Of a stretch of DNA of 64,000 bases, positions 48,247 to 58,454 are shown one piece after another. The notes beneath the pieces are model-generated. The model was not told where the DNA came from and ran no database searches. It saw only the letters and a list, made by a program, of their open reading frames with translations. The stretch comes from Leisingera daeponensis DSM 23529 (GTDB taxonomy: Bacteria; Pseudomonadota; Alphaproteobacteria; Rhodobacterales; Rhodobacteraceae), in the NCBI RefSeq assembly GCF_000473145.1, contig NZ_KI421500.1, positions 1,860,225 through 1,924,224 on the forward strand. Direction: 5' to 3'. The position numbers were made by a program, and so were the translations under genes. Position 1 is the stretch's first letter. The number at the start of each line of letters is the position of its first letter.

Positions 48247-51200
48247 TCAAATCTCCTCCACATCCATCACGCCGTCCAGCGATTTCAGCGCCCCCTTGAT
48301 CTGCGGATTGATCGGGAACGCCTGGCCCAGATCCATTTCCACGTCGCCGGGCAGGCCGGGATCCTGCAGATACATGTAGACCTCGCCGCGCGATGCGTTG
48401 CGGGCCGCCGCCTTGGCATCCTCCAGCACCTGCGCCACGGTTCCGACGGCGCTGGCATCGCTCAGATAGACCCGCAAGCTGCTGCGCCCGGCATCGGCAA
48501 TCGCGCTGTCAACCGGCCCGACCGAGCGCACCAGCAGCTTCAACTGGTCGCTCTCCATCGTCGCCTCAGCCGTGATCACCACCTTGGCCCCGGTTTCTAA
48601 GTACTCGCGGCTCTTTTCCAGCACTTCCGAGAACAGCGTCACCTCGAACGCGCCGGAGGGATCGCTAAGCTGGGCAAAGGCAAAGCGGTTGCCGCGGGCG
48701 GATTTGCGCTCCTGCCGCCCGGCCACCACCCCGGCCATCTTGGCCATGAAGGGCCCGCGTTCGGCCTTGGCGGTCACCTCGTCCAGCGTCATCACCTCCT
48801 TGCGCTTCAGCGCCGGCATGTAGTCGTCCAGCGGGTGGCCCGACAGGTAGAAGCCGATCGCCTTGAACTCCTCGCTCAGCCGCTCCGCCGGCAGCCAGTC
48901 CGGCACCGAAGGCAGCCGCGGCTCCGGCAGGTCCTCGCCCGCCTCGCCGAACAGCGACACCTGGCTGGAATTGCGCTGGTCATGCACCGCGGCGGAGTAA
49001 TCCACCAGCGCGCCCAGGCTCTCGAACACCCGGCGGCGGTTGGAATCGAGCTGGTCGAAGGCCCCTGCCCGCGCCAGCATCTCCAGGGGCCGCTTGCCAA
49101 CCTTCTTGAGGTTCACCCGGCGCGCAAAGTCGAAGACATTGACAAACGGCCGCTCGTATCCGTTCTCCTTGCGCGCTTCGGCGACCAGCCGCATCACGTC
49201 CAGGCCAACGTTCTTCAGCGCGCCCAGCGCATAGACCAGTTCACCGTTCACCACGTTGAAGGTCGCCAGCGAGCGGTTGATGCAGGGCGGCACGTATTTC
49301 AGCCCCAGCCCCTTCTTCACTTCCTCGAAGTAGATCGCCAGCTTGTCGGTCAGATGGATATCGCAGTTCATGACGCCCGCCATGAACTCCACCGGGTGGT
49401 TCGCCTTCAGCCAGCCGGTCTGATACGACACCACCGCATAGGCCGCCGCGTGCGATTTGTTGAAGCCGTAGTTGGCGAATTTCTCCAGAAGGTCGAAGAC
49501 CTCAGAGGCTTTCTTCTTGTCGACCCCGTTCTCCGCCGCGCCCTTCTCGAACTTCGGGCGTTCGGCGTCCATCGCCTCCTTGATCTTCTTACCCATCGCC
49601 CGGCGCAAAAGGTCCGCGCCGCCGAGGGTATAGTTCGCCATCACCTGGGCGATCTGCATCACCTGCTCCTGATAGACGATGATGCCCTGGGTTTCCTCCA
49701 GGATATGGTCGATCAGCGGGTGGACAGAGGTGATCTCGCGCTGGCCGTTCTTCACCTCGCAGTAAACCGGGATGTTCTCCATCGGGCCGGGGCGGTACAG
49801 CGCCACCAGCGCCACGATGTCCTCGATGCAGGTGGGCTTCATGCGCTTCAGCGCATCCATCATGCCGGTGGATTCCACCTGGAACACCGCGACCGTCTTG
49901 GCGCGGGAATACAGGTCGTAAGTAACCTTGTCGTCCAGCGGGATGGCGTTGATCTGGTTCTCCGCCCCCTCCGGCGGCTCATAGAGCTGGGTGCCGTCCG
50001 CGGCGATATGCAGGTCACGGCCCGACTGGAAGATCAGGTCCATGGCGTTCTGGATGACAGTCAGGGTCTTGAGGCCAAGGAAGTCGAACTTCACCAGCCC
50101 CGCCTGCTCCACCCATTTCATGTTGAACTGGGTCGCAGGCATGTCGGAGCGCGGATCGCGGTAAAGCGGCACCAGCGCGTCCAGCGGCCGGTCGCCGATC
50201 ACCACACCCGCCGCGTGGGTCCCGGCAGAGCGCAGCAGCCCCTCCACCTGCTGGCCATAGGTCAGCAGCCGGTCCACCACCGGCTCGTTCCGCGCCTCCT
50301 CGCTCAGCCGCGGCTCTTCCTTCAGCGCGTCGGCAATCGACATCGGCTTCACGCCCTCGACCGGGATCAGCTTGGACAGCCGGTCCACCTGGCCATAGGG
50401 CATCTGCAGAACCCGCCCCATGTCGCGCACCGCCGCCTTGGACAGAAGCGCGCCGAAGGTGATGATCTGCCCCACCTTGTCGCGGCCGTATTTCTCCTGC
50501 ACGTATTTGATCACCTCTTCCCGGCGGTCCATGCAGAAGTCGATGTCGAAGTCGGGCATCGACACCCGTTCCGGGTTCAGGAAGCGTTCGAACAGCAGCG
50601 AGTAGCGCAGCGGATCAAGGTCGGTGATGGTCAGCGCATAGGCCACCAGAGAGCCCGCACCGGACCCCCGCCCCGGCCCCACCGGAATATCGTGGTCCTT
50701 GGCCCATTGGATAAAGTCGGCAACGATCAGGAAGTAGCCGGGGAATCCCATCCCCTCGATGATGCCCAGTTCAAAATCAAGCCGTTCCTGGTATTCCTCG
50801 ACGCTCACCGCATGCGGGATCACCGCCAGACGCTGCTGCAGGCCCTCATTGGCGATGCGGCGCAACTCCGCCACCTCGTCATCGGCGAACTTCGGCAGGA
50901 TCGGATCGCGCCGGTACGCCATGAAGGCGCAGCGCCTGGCGATTTCCACGGTGTTCTCAATTGCCTCGGGCAGGTCGGCAAACAGCGCAACCATCTCCTC
51001 CTGGCTCTTGAAGTAATGCTGCGCGGTCAGACGGCGGCGCGGCTCCACCTGATCGACATAGGCCCCCTCGGCGATACAGATCATCGCATCATGCGCCTCG
51101 AACATCTCCGTGTCCGGGAAATAGACGTCATTGGTGGCGACCAGCGGCAGCCCCATGGCATAGGCCATTTCCACGTGGCCGCGCTCGGTCTGCTTTTCCG

Positions 51201-51759
51201 CCTCCGGCTGGCCATGCTCGCCCGGATGGCGCTGCAATTCCACATACAGACGGTCCGGGAAGATCGCCTTCAGCCGCTGCATCAGCGCTTCCGCCGCCGG
51301 GCGCTGCCCCATCTGCAACAGCCGCCCCACCGGCCCGTCCGGCCCGCCGCTCAGGCAGATCACGCCGCCGGAATAGCTCTCCAGCTCCTCCAGCGTCACA
51401 TGCGGCAGCTCGCCCCCCTGCCGCAGATAGAGGCAGGAGTTCAGCTTCATCAGATGCTCATACCCGGCCTCGCTCTGGGCCAGCAGCACCAGCGGCGCGG
51501 GCGGCTTGGGCCTTTCGCCGGGTGCCGGCTCGGCGAACCGCAGGTCGACCTGGCAGCCGATGATCGGCTGCACCCCGGCGCCGCTCGCCGACACCGAAAA
51601 CTCCAGCGCCGAAAACAGGTTGTTGGTGTCCGTCACCGCAATCGCGGGCATGCCGTGCTTCTTGCACAGATCCGGCAGCTTCTTCAGCCGCACGGCCCCC
51701 TCCAGCAGAGAATATTCCGTGTGGGTGCGCAGATGAATGAATCGGGGAGAGCTTGTCAT
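48247..51759 (-). CDS. dnaE: DNA polymerase III alpha subunit
   Basis: This 1,170-residue replicative polymerase has the N-terminal PHP domain with FIHLRTHTEYSLLEGA, a catalytic core with GPGRGSGAGSLVAYAL and the Asp pair MPDFDIDFCMDRREE, a helix-hairpin-helix region and an OB-fold near the C-terminus. Length is normal for DnaE. It is a single gene, divergent from the xanthine dehydrogenase operon. A very long frame on the opposite strand (48835-51864) is only its shadow. Confidence 0.97.
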   Translation of the reverse strand: MTSSPRFIHLRTHTEYSLLEGAVRLKKLPDLCKKHGMPAIAVTDTNNLFSALEFSVSASGAGVQPIIGCQVDLRFAEPAPGERPKPPAPLVLLAQSEAGYEHLMKLNSCLYLRQGGELPHVTLEELESYSGGVICLSGGPDGPVGRLLQMGQRPAAEALMQRLKAIFPDRLYVELQRHPGEHGQPEAEKQTERGHVEMAYAMGLPLVATNDVYFPDTEMFEAHDAMICIAEGAYVDQVEPRRRLTAQHYFKSQEEMVALFADLPEAIENTVEIARRCAFMAYRRDPILPKFADDEVAELRRIANEGLQQRLAVIPHAVSVEEYQERLDFELGIIEGMGFPGYFLIVADFIQWAKDHDIPVGPGRGSGAGSLVAYALTITDLDPLRYSLLFERFLNPERVSMPDFDIDFCMDRREEVIKYVQEKYGRDKVGQIITFGALLSKAAVRDMGRVLQMPYGQVDRLSKLIPVEGVKPMSIADALKEEPRLSEEARNEPVVDRLLTYGQQVEGLLRSAGTHAAGVVIGDRPLDALVPLYRDPRSDMPATQFNMKWVEQAGLVKFDFLGLKTLTVIQNAMDLIFQSGRDLHIAADGTQLYEPPEGAENQINAIPLDDKVTYDLYSRAKTVAVFQVESTGMMDALKRMKPTCIEDIVALVALYRPGPMENIPVYCEVKNGQREITSVHPLIDHILEETQGIIVYQEQVMQIAQVMANYTLGGADLLRRAMGKKIKEAMDAERPKFEKGAAENGVDKKKASEVFDLLEKFANYGFNKSHAAAYAVVSYQTGWLKANHPVEFMAGVMNCDIHLTDKLAIYFEEVKKGLGLKYVPPCINRSLATFNVVNGELVYALGALKNVGLDVMRLVAEARKENGYERPFVNVFDFARRVNLKKVGKRPLEMLARAGAFDQLDSNRRRVFESLGALVDYSAAVHDQRNSSQVSLFGEAGEDLPEPRLPSVPDWLPAERLSEEFKAIGFYLSGHPLDDYMPALKRKEVMTLDEVTAKAERGPFMAKMAGVVAGRQERKSARGNRFAFAQLSDPSGAFEVTLFSEVLEKSREYLETGAKVVITAEATMESDQLKLLVRSVGPVDSAIADAGRSSLRVYLSDASAVGTVAQVLEDAKAAARNASRGEVYMYLQDPGLPGDVEMDLGQAFPINPQIKGALKSLDGVMDVEEI

Positions 51760-52119
51760 GCCGCCACGCTATCTTATTGCCGCAGCAGGGTGAACGGGCG
51801 ATCTGCGCGGCGAACACCCGGCAAAACCGGTGCGGTCGCCGGTGTATTTTATCCATTTTGTTGAAACTCTTTCGCAGCCAGCGCGTGAAGCCTCCGCAAA
51901 GGCGCAGATAAAACGCATAAATATGAATGCCCTACCATCCTGATGCGCAACATTCTTGCGCCGCGAAATACTGCAATGCGGCAGCGGTTTTCCTTGCTTT
52001 GACAACGGGCTGCTCCCTAGGCTGATGTCAGCAAGCAATAAACAGCCCGCCTTCCCTTCTGCGCCGCATCGAAGGGACGGCACTCCGGGTCAACAGGGTA
52101 AAGCGGCGGTATCGCGAAG
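51760..52119. other. Divergent intergenic region dnaE / xdhA
   Basis: About 360 bp containing the promoters of dnaE and of the xanthine dehydrogenase operon. It is AT-richer near 51890-51930. I see no clear operator or small gene. Confidence 0.5.
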
Positions 52120-53571
52120 ATGGCACTCACCTTTCGTCTGAACGGTGAAACGGTCCGCATCACGGACGCAAGCCCAACACTGACGCTGCTGGACTGGCTG
52201 CGCGAGGAACAGGGCCTCACCGGCACCAAGGAAGGCTGCAACGAGGGCGATTGCGGCGCCTGCACCGTCATGGTCACGGATTCACGCGGATCGAAGGCCC
52301 TGAACGCCTGCATCCTGTTCCTGCCGCAGCTGCAGGGCAAGTCGGTGCGCACCGTCGAGGGTGCCTCAGGCCCGGACGGCAGCCTGCACCCCGTGCAGCA
52401 GACCATGGTCAACCACCACGGCAGCCAATGCGGCTTCTGCACCCCCGGTTTCATCATGTCGATGGTCACCGCCCATGCCAACGGCGCCACGGATTTCGAC
52501 GATCAGCTGGCGGGGAACCTGTGCCGCTGCACCGGCTACGCCCCGATCATCCGAGCCGCCGAGGCCGCCAAGGACATCCCCGTCCCCGGCTGGATCGCCG
52601 ATGAGGCCTCCTTCAGCTTTCCCGAAATACTCCGGGGGGAGGCCGAAGGCCGGGGGGCAGCGCCCCCCTCTGACAAACCTGCGGCAGCGCCCCCTTCCGG
52701 CAAACAGGCGGCAGCGCCCCCGCTCCTGCCAGCCTCATCCGACGAACTCGCCGAGCTCTACAGCGCCCACCCCGGCGCCACCCTGATTGCCGGCGCCACC
52801 GACGTGGGCCTCTGGGTCACCAAGCAGCTCCGCCACCTGCCGCAGGTAATCTTCCTCGGCGGCTGCGACGGCCTGAAGGGCATTGAGGTCACGGACAGCA
52901 CTGTCCGCATCGGCGCCATGGCAGACATGAACGATCTGCGCGCCGCGATGGAGCCGCTGCACCCGTCCTTTGCCGGAATGCTGCGCCGCTTTGCCTCCCA
53001 GCAGATCCGCGCCGCCGCCACCGTCGGCGGCAACATCGCTAACGGCTCCCCCATCGGCGACACCCCGCCCGCGCTGATTGCCCTTGGCGCCACCCTGCAT
53101 CTGCGCAAGGGGGACAGCCGCCGCGAACTGCCGCTGGAGGATTTCTTCCTCGACTACGGCAAGCAGGACCGCCAGCCGGGTGAGTTCGTCGAGGCGGTCA
53201 GCTTCCCGCGCCAGCCCGACGCCCTGAAGGTCTACAAGCTGTCGAAACGCTTCGATCAGGATATCTCCGCCGTGCTCGGCGCCTTCAACGTGACCGTGAT
53301 GAACGGCAAGGTCTCCGCCGCCCGCATCGCCTTTGGCGGCATGGCGGGCATCCCGAAACGCGCCGCAAACGTCGAGGCGGCCCTGACCGGCCAGCCCTGG
53401 AATGAGGCCACCATCCAGGCCGCCGCCAAGGCCTTCGACCAGGACTTCACCCCGATGACCGACATGCGCGCCTCTGCCGAATACCGGCTGGAAACCGCGC
53501 GCAACATGCTGGCCCGCTATTTCGCCGACCAGAACGGCCAGACGGTCTCGGTGCTGGAGGTGCGGGCATGA
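52120..53571 (+). CDS. xdhA: Xanthine dehydrogenase small subunit
   Basis: This 483-residue subunit has two [2Fe-2S] clusters ([15 protein letters not shown] with further Cys; [27 protein letters not shown]) and an FAD domain ([36 protein letters not shown]). It transfers electrons from the molybdenum subunit to NAD. Between the iron-sulfur and FAD domains, residues about 166-205 are a proline/alanine linker with three copies of a 27-bp repeat, unusual for XdhA and apparently an inserted repeat element read in frame. It overlaps xdhB by 4 bp. Confidence 0.95.
   Translation: MALTFRLNGETVRITDASPTLTLLDWLREEQGLTGTKEGCNEGDCGACTVMVTDSRGSKALNACILFLPQLQGKSVRTVEGASGPDGSLHPVQQTMVNHHGSQCGFCTPGFIMSMVTAHANGATDFDDQLAGNLCRCTGYAPIIRAAEAAKDIPVPGWIADEASFSFPEILRGEAEGRGAAPPSDKPAAAPPSGKQAAAPPLLPASSDELAELYSAHPGATLIAGATDVGLWVTKQLRHLPQVIFLGGCDGLKGIEVTDSTVRIGAMADMNDLRAAMEPLHPSFAGMLRRFASQQIRAAATVGGNIANGSPIGDTPPALIALGATLHLRKGDSRRELPLEDFFLDYGKQDRQPGEFVEAVSFPRQPDALKVYKLSKRFDQDISAVLGAFNVTVMNGKVSAARIAFGGMAGIPKRAANVEAALTGQPWNEATIQAAAKAFDQDFTPMTDMRASAEYRLETARNMLARYFADQNGQTVSVLEVRA
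52617..52734. repeat. Palindromic/tandem repeat insertion inside xdhA
   Basis: A stretch starting CCCGAAATACTCCGG contains a GGCCGAAGGCC palindrome, a hairpin GGGGGGCAGCGCCCCCC, and three tandem 27-bp units each beginning GGCAGCGCCCCC (52656, 52683, 52710). It resembles intergenic palindromic repeats of Rhodobacteraceae, but lies in the coding frame of xdhA. Confidence 0.7.
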
Positions 53572-55973
53572 GTGTTTCCAAACCCCTCCCCCATGACTCC
53601 GCCCGGCTGCATGTGACCGGCGCGGCGCGCTATACCGATGACATCCCCAGCCCCCGCGGCACCCTGCATCTGGCCTTTGGCCTGTCTCCCATTGCCCGCG
53701 GCCATATCACCGGGATGGACCTCAGCGAGGTGCAGCAAAGCCCCGGCGTCGTGGCAGTGCTGACAGCCAAGGGGCTGCCCTTTGCCAATGACGTCTCCCC
53801 CTCGATTCATGACGAGCCGCTGCTGGCGGCCGGCACTGTCAACTATGCCGGCCAGCCGGTGTTCCTGGTGGTGGCCGACAGCCACCTCAATGCCCGGATC
53901 GCCGCCCGCAAGGGCAAGGTGGATTACAAGGAAGAACCCGCTCTCCTGACCCTGGACGCCGCGCTGGCTGCCGACAGCCGGTTCGAGGAAGGCCCGCGCA
54001 TCTATCACAAGGGCGACGCAGCCAAAGCCATTGATGCCGCCCCGCACAGGGTCGAGGGCACGTTCGAGCTGGGCGGCCAGGAGCATTTCTACCTCGAAGG
54101 CCAGGCGGCCATGGCGCTGCCGCAGGAGGATGGCGGCATGCACGTCCACTCCTCCACCCAGCACCCGACCGAGATCCAGCACAAGGTGGCAGAGGCGATC
54201 GGCCTGCCGATGCACGCCGTCCGGGTCGAGACCCGCCGCATGGGCGGCGGCTTTGGCGGCAAGGAAAGCCAGGGCAACGCGCTCGCCGTCGCCTGCGCCG
54301 TCGCCGCCCGGCTGACCGGCAAGCCCTGCAAGATGCGTTACGACCGTGACGACGACATGGTGATCACCGGCAAGCGGCACGCCTTCCGCATCTCCTACCG
54401 CGCGGGCTTTGACGGTGATGGCAGCCTGCAAGGCGTCGAGTTCCTGCATCTGGTGGACTGCGGCTGGGCGCAGGACCTGTCGCTGCCGGTCGCCGACCGC
54501 GCGATGCTGCACGCGGACAACGCCTATCTGATCCCCAATATCCGCATCGAAAGCCACCGCCTGCGCACCAACCGGCAAAGCGCCACCGCCTACCGCGGCT
54601 TTGGCGGCCCGCAGGGCATGGTGGGGATCGAACGGGTGATGGACCACATCGCGCATAATCTGGGGCTGGACCCGGCAGAGCTGCGGCAGCGCAATTACTA
54701 CGCGCCGATGCAGACCCCGGAAGCCCCCGCCGGCGAAGCGCAGGACACCTCCGGCCAGCCGCTGGACCCGGACGCCGACCTCGCCTCCCGCGGCGCGCCG
54801 GCGCAGCCCGCCAAGACCAGCCCGCCGCCCAAGGACGTGCAGACCACGCCCTACCACATGCCGGTCGAGGACTTCATTCTGCATGACCTGACCGCGCAGC
54901 TGCTGAAATCCTCGGATTATGCGGCGCGCAAGGCGGACATTGCCAAGTGGAACCAGGGCCAGACCCACCTGAAACGCGGCATCGCCTTCTCCCCGGTGAA
55001 GTTCGGGATTTCCTTTACCCTCACCCATCTCAACCAGGCGGGCGCGCTGGTGCATGTCTATCAGGACGGCTCGGTGCATTTGAACCACGGCGGCACCGAG
55101 ATGGGCCAAGGGCTGTTCCAAAAGGTGGCGCAGGTCGCCGCCAGCCGCTTTGGCATCCCGCTGGGAAAGGTGAAGATCACCGCCAGCGACACCGCCAAGG
55201 TGCCCAACACCTCGGCCACGGCGGCCTCCTCCGGCTCCGACCTCAACGGCATGGCGGTGAAGGCCGCCTGCGACACCCTGCGCGCCCGCATGGCAGAACA
55301 TCTGGCGCTGCAGCATCAGGCCAGCCCCGCCGACGTGGTGTTTGAAAACGGCATGGTGCGGATCGGCCAGGACGAGATGACATTCGAGAAGGCCGCGATG
55401 GCCTGCTACCAGGGCCGCGTCAGCCTGTCGGCCACCGGTTTCTACAAGACCCCCAAGGTCGAATGGGACCGGATCAAGGGCCGGGGCCGCCCGTTCTACT
55501 ACTTCGCCTATGGCGCCGCGGTGACAGAGGTGGCGGTGGATGCGCTGACCGGCGAGAACCGCATCCTAAGGGCCGACATCCTGCATGACGCCGGCGCCTC
55601 GCTGAACCCGGGCATCGACATCGGCCAGATCGAGGGCGGCTATGTCCAGGGCGCGGGCTGGCTGACGACCGAGGAACTGGTCTGGGACGATACCGGCCGC
55701 CTGCGCACCCATGCGCCCTCCACCTACAAGATCCCCGCCTGTTCCGACCGGCCGGATGTGTTCAACGTGAATCTTTTCGACGGCCGGAACCGCGAGGACA
55801 CGATCTACCGCTCCAAGGCAGTGGGGGAGCCGCCGTTCATGCTGGGCATCTCCGCCTGGCTGGCCCTCAGCGATGCGGTCGCGGCCTTCGGCGAGACCTA
55901 CCCGGCGCTGAACGCGCCTGCCACCGCGGAAGAGGTCTGGCGCGCGGTGCGGAGAGTGCGCGATGGGATTTGA
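53568..55973 (+). CDS. xdhB: Xanthine dehydrogenase molybdopterin-binding large subunit
   Basis: This 801-residue molybdenum subunit oxidises hypoxanthine and xanthine to urate. It has the substrate/cofactor stretches [51 protein letters not shown] and [19 protein letters not shown], and the catalytic Glu region [15 protein letters not shown] proline-rich loop near 380-415 is longer than usual. It overlaps xdhA by 4 bp and xdhC by 11 bp. Confidence 0.95.
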   Translation: MSVSKPLPHDSARLHVTGAARYTDDIPSPRGTLHLAFGLSPIARGHITGMDLSEVQQSPGVVAVLTAKGLPFANDVSPSIHDEPLLAAGTVNYAGQPVFLVVADSHLNARIAARKGKVDYKEEPALLTLDAALAADSRFEEGPRIYHKGDAAKAIDAAPHRVEGTFELGGQEHFYLEGQAAMALPQEDGGMHVHSSTQHPTEIQHKVAEAIGLPMHAVRVETRRMGGGFGGKESQGNALAVACAVAARLTGKPCKMRYDRDDDMVITGKRHAFRISYRAGFDGDGSLQGVEFLHLVDCGWAQDLSLPVADRAMLHADNAYLIPNIRIESHRLRTNRQSATAYRGFGGPQGMVGIERVMDHIAHNLGLDPAELRQRNYYAPMQTPEAPAGEAQDTSGQPLDPDADLASRGAPAQPAKTSPPPKDVQTTPYHMPVEDFILHDLTAQLLKSSDYAARKADIAKWNQGQTHLKRGIAFSPVKFGISFTLTHLNQAGALVHVYQDGSVHLNHGGTEMGQGLFQKVAQVAASRFGIPLGKVKITASDTAKVPNTSATAASSGSDLNGMAVKAACDTLRARMAEHLALQHQASPADVVFENGMVRIGQDEMTFEKAAMACYQGRVSLSATGFYKTPKVEWDRIKGRGRPFYYFAYGAAVTEVAVDALTGENRILRADILHDAGASLNPGIDIGQIEGGYVQGAGWLTTEELVWDDTGRLRTHAPSTYKIPACSDRPDVFNVNLFDGRNREDTIYRSKAVGEPPFMLGISAWLALSDAVAAFGETYPALNAPATAEEVWRAVRRVRDGI

Positions 55974-56898
55974 CGTCGAGGAGCTGCGACGGGCGGTTGC
56001 CGCGCATGGCCGCGTGGTGCGGGTGGTGATCGCCGCCATCCGCGGCTCCTCCCCGCGCGAGGCGGGCACCGCGATGCTGGTCTGGCAGGACGGCCAGTCC
56101 GGCACCATCGGCGGCGGCACTCTGGAGCACGAGGCGGCAGAGGCCGCCCGGCGGCAGGTGGCCCCCAAGCAGATCAGCACCCATGCGCTGGGGCCGGACC
56201 TAGGCCAATGCTGCGGCGGTGCGGTCACGCTCTTCAGCGAGGTTTATGAGGCCGCAGACCTGAACACGCTGGACAGCCACGTCATTGCCCGCCCGGCCAG
56301 CCCGGCGCTGATGCCGGTCGCGGTGAAGCGGCTCCTCGCCGGCGCCCGCGGCCAGGGCCAGGCACCGGCGCCGCAGCTGGTCGAGGGCTGGATGATCGAG
56401 CCGGTGCACCAGCCGCAATTGCCGGTCTGGATCTGGGGCGCGGGCCATGTCGGGCGGGCGCTGGTCAATGTGCTGGCACCGCTGCCGGACCTGCAGATCA
56501 CCTGGGTGGACACCGCCGCCGAGCGGTTCCCGGCAGAGATCCCCGCCGGCGTCACCGCGGTTCCGGCAGCTGACGTTGCGCTCCTTGTGCCGCATGCGCC
56601 TGAAAACGCTGCGCATTTGGTGCTGACCTATTCCCATGCGCTGGATCTGGCGCTATGCCACGCGCTGTTGAGTCATGGCTTTGCCTTCGCCGGGCTGATC
56701 GGCTCCAAAACCAAATGGGCGCGGTTCCGCTCGCGTCTTGCCGCCTTGGGGCACGCCCCCGGGGCAATCGCAAGGATCACCTGCCCGATCGGCGATCCGG
56801 AACTTGGAAAACATCCGCAGATGATTGCGGTCGGTGTTGCAGCGCAGCTGCTGCGGCATGGAAAAGAAGACGAACAGAGAGAGGACCGGCGCGCGTGA
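55963..56898 (+). CDS. xdhC: XdhC-type molybdenum cofactor chaperone
   Basis: This 311-residue protein begins with an XdhC_CoxI domain (VVIAAIRGSSPREAGTAMLV, GTIGGGTLEHEAAE, GQCCGGAVTLF) and ends with a Rossmann domain (VWIWGAGHVGRALVNVL, ARITCPIGDPELGKHPQMIA). XdhC binds the molybdenum cofactor, promotes its sulfuration and inserts it into XdhB. The end overlaps the ABC transporter gene by 4 bp, tying enzyme maturation to substrate uptake. Confidence 0.93.
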   Translation: MGFDVEELRRAVAAHGRVVRVVIAAIRGSSPREAGTAMLVWQDGQSGTIGGGTLEHEAAEAARRQVAPKQISTHALGPDLGQCCGGAVTLFSEVYEAADLNTLDSHVIARPASPALMPVAVKRLLAGARGQGQAPAPQLVEGWMIEPVHQPQLPVWIWGAGHVGRALVNVLAPLPDLQITWVDTAAERFPAEIPAGVTAVPAADVALLVPHAPENAAHLVLTYSHALDLALCHALLSHGFAFAGLIGSKTKWARFRSRLAALGHAPGAIARITCPIGDPELGKHPQMIAVGVAAQLLRHGKEDEQREDRRA

Positions 56899-58412
56899 GT
56901 GTACCACTGTTGAGCCTGCAAGGCCTGACCAAGGCCTACCCCGGGGTTGTGGCCAATGACACAGTTTCCTTTGACATCGGCGAAGGCGAAGTGCATGCCC
57001 TGCTCGGCGAAAACGGCGCCGGGAAATCGACGCTGGTCAAGATGATCTACGGGCTGGTGAAACCGGACAGCGGCAAGATGCTGTTGCGCGGCCAGCCCTA
57101 TGAACCGGCCGAGCCGCGCCAGGCGCGCGCCGACGGCATCGCCATGGTGTTCCAGCACTTTTCGCTGTTTGACGCGCTGAACGTGGCCGAGAACATCGCG
57201 CTTGGCATGGAAAACCCGCCGGAAATGCGCGATCTGGCCGCCCGCATCCGCGAAGTGTCGGAAACCTACGGCCTGCCGCTTGACCCCTACCGCACCGTCG
57301 GCGACCTGTCCGCGGGCGAGCGCCAGCGGGTCGAGATCATCCGCTGCCTGCTGCAGGACCCGAAACTGCTGATCATGGATGAGCCGACCTCGGTCCTGAC
57401 GCCGCAGGAAGTGGAGATCCTGTTCAAGACCCTGCAGAAGCTGCAGTCCGAGGGCACCTCGATCCTCTATATCTCGCACAAGCTGGAGGAAATCCGCACC
57501 CTGTGCGATCACGCCACCATCCTGCGCCTGGGCAAGAACGTGGGCGAGTGCATCCCGGCTGAGACCTCCGCCCGCGACATGGCGGAACTGATGGTCGGCA
57601 GCACCCTGCAGACACCCCAGCGCGGGGCGCGCGAGTTCGGTGCCGTCGCGATGGATATCTCCGGCCTGTCGGTGCCGGCCCCCTCGGCCTTCGGCACCGC
57701 TCTCAAGAACGTGCATCTGACCGTGCGCAAGGGCGAGATCCTAGGCATCGGCGGCGTTGCCGGCAACGGCCAGGACGAATTGCTGGGCGTCCTTTCCGGC
57801 GAGACCCTGACCGAGGCCGACGCGGTGAAGCTGCACGGGCAGCCGATCGGCAGGCTTGGCCCCACCGCCCGGCGCAAGCTCGGCGTGCTGGCAGCACCCG
57901 AGGAACGCCTCGGCCACGCCGCCGCGCCTGATATGAGCCTGACGGAGAACGCCATGCTCACCGGATCGGTGCGGGAGGGGCTGGAGAAGAACGGCTTCCT
58001 CGACTGGGGAAAGACCAAGGAGTTTGCCGAGCGCATCATCAAGACGTTCGACGTGCGCACCCCCGGTCCCGGCAATGCGGCGCGGTCGCTGTCGGGCGGC
58101 AACCTTCAGAAGTTCGTGATCGGGCGGGAGGTGCTGCAGGACCCGGACGTGCTGGTGGTGAACCAGCCGACCTGGGGCGTGGACGCCGCCGCCGCCGCCG
58201 CGATCCGCCAGTCGCTGCTGGACCTCGCGGCCAAGGGCGCCGCGGTGATCTGCATCAGCCAGGATCTGGATGAGCTGATGGAAATCTCCGACAGCTTTGC
58301 CGCGCTGAACGAGGGCCGCCTCAGCGCCCCGCGCGAGGCCGCAGGCCTGACGGTGGATGAGATCGGCCTGATGATGGGCGGCGCCCACGGCATGGAGGTG
58401 GCGCATGTCTGA
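56895..58412 (+). CDS. Purine/nucleoside ABC transporter ATP-binding protein (double ATPase)
   Basis: This 505-residue protein has two ABC ATPase domains. Domain 1 has Walker A LLGENGAGKSTLVKM, signature LSAGERQRVEI and Walker B LLIMDEPTSVL. Domain 2 has a degenerate Walker A (GGVAGNGQDELL) and signature LSGGNLQKFVI, as in sugar and nucleoside importers. The start is the GTG at 56895, overlapping the xdhC stop (GTGA). Together with two permeases and a BMP-type binding protein it forms a BmpA/NupA-like importer, here most likely for purines feeding xanthine dehydrogenase. Confidence 0.92.
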   Translation: MSVPLLSLQGLTKAYPGVVANDTVSFDIGEGEVHALLGENGAGKSTLVKMIYGLVKPDSGKMLLRGQPYEPAEPRQARADGIAMVFQHFSLFDALNVAENIALGMENPPEMRDLAARIREVSETYGLPLDPYRTVGDLSAGERQRVEIIRCLLQDPKLLIMDEPTSVLTPQEVEILFKTLQKLQSEGTSILYISHKLEEIRTLCDHATILRLGKNVGECIPAETSARDMAELMVGSTLQTPQRGAREFGAVAMDISGLSVPAPSAFGTALKNVHLTVRKGEILGIGGVAGNGQDELLGVLSGETLTEADAVKLHGQPIGRLGPTARRKLGVLAAPEERLGHAAAPDMSLTENAMLTGSVREGLEKNGFLDWGKTKEFAERIIKTFDVRTPGPGNAARSLSGGNLQKFVIGREVLQDPDVLVVNQPTWGVDAAAAAAIRQSLLDLAAKGAAVICISQDLDELMEISDSFAALNEGRLSAPREAAGLTVDEIGLMMGGAHGMEVAHV

Positions 58413-58454
58413 CCTCCGCAACAGAAATCAAAAGATGAAACAGGGAGCCGCTAC

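Noticed and set aside
48835..51864. Very long plus-strand frame (about 1,009 codons)
   Set aside because: It is the antisense shadow of dnaE; the protein is His/Arg/Gln-rich with no domain, as expected from GC-rich codon bias.
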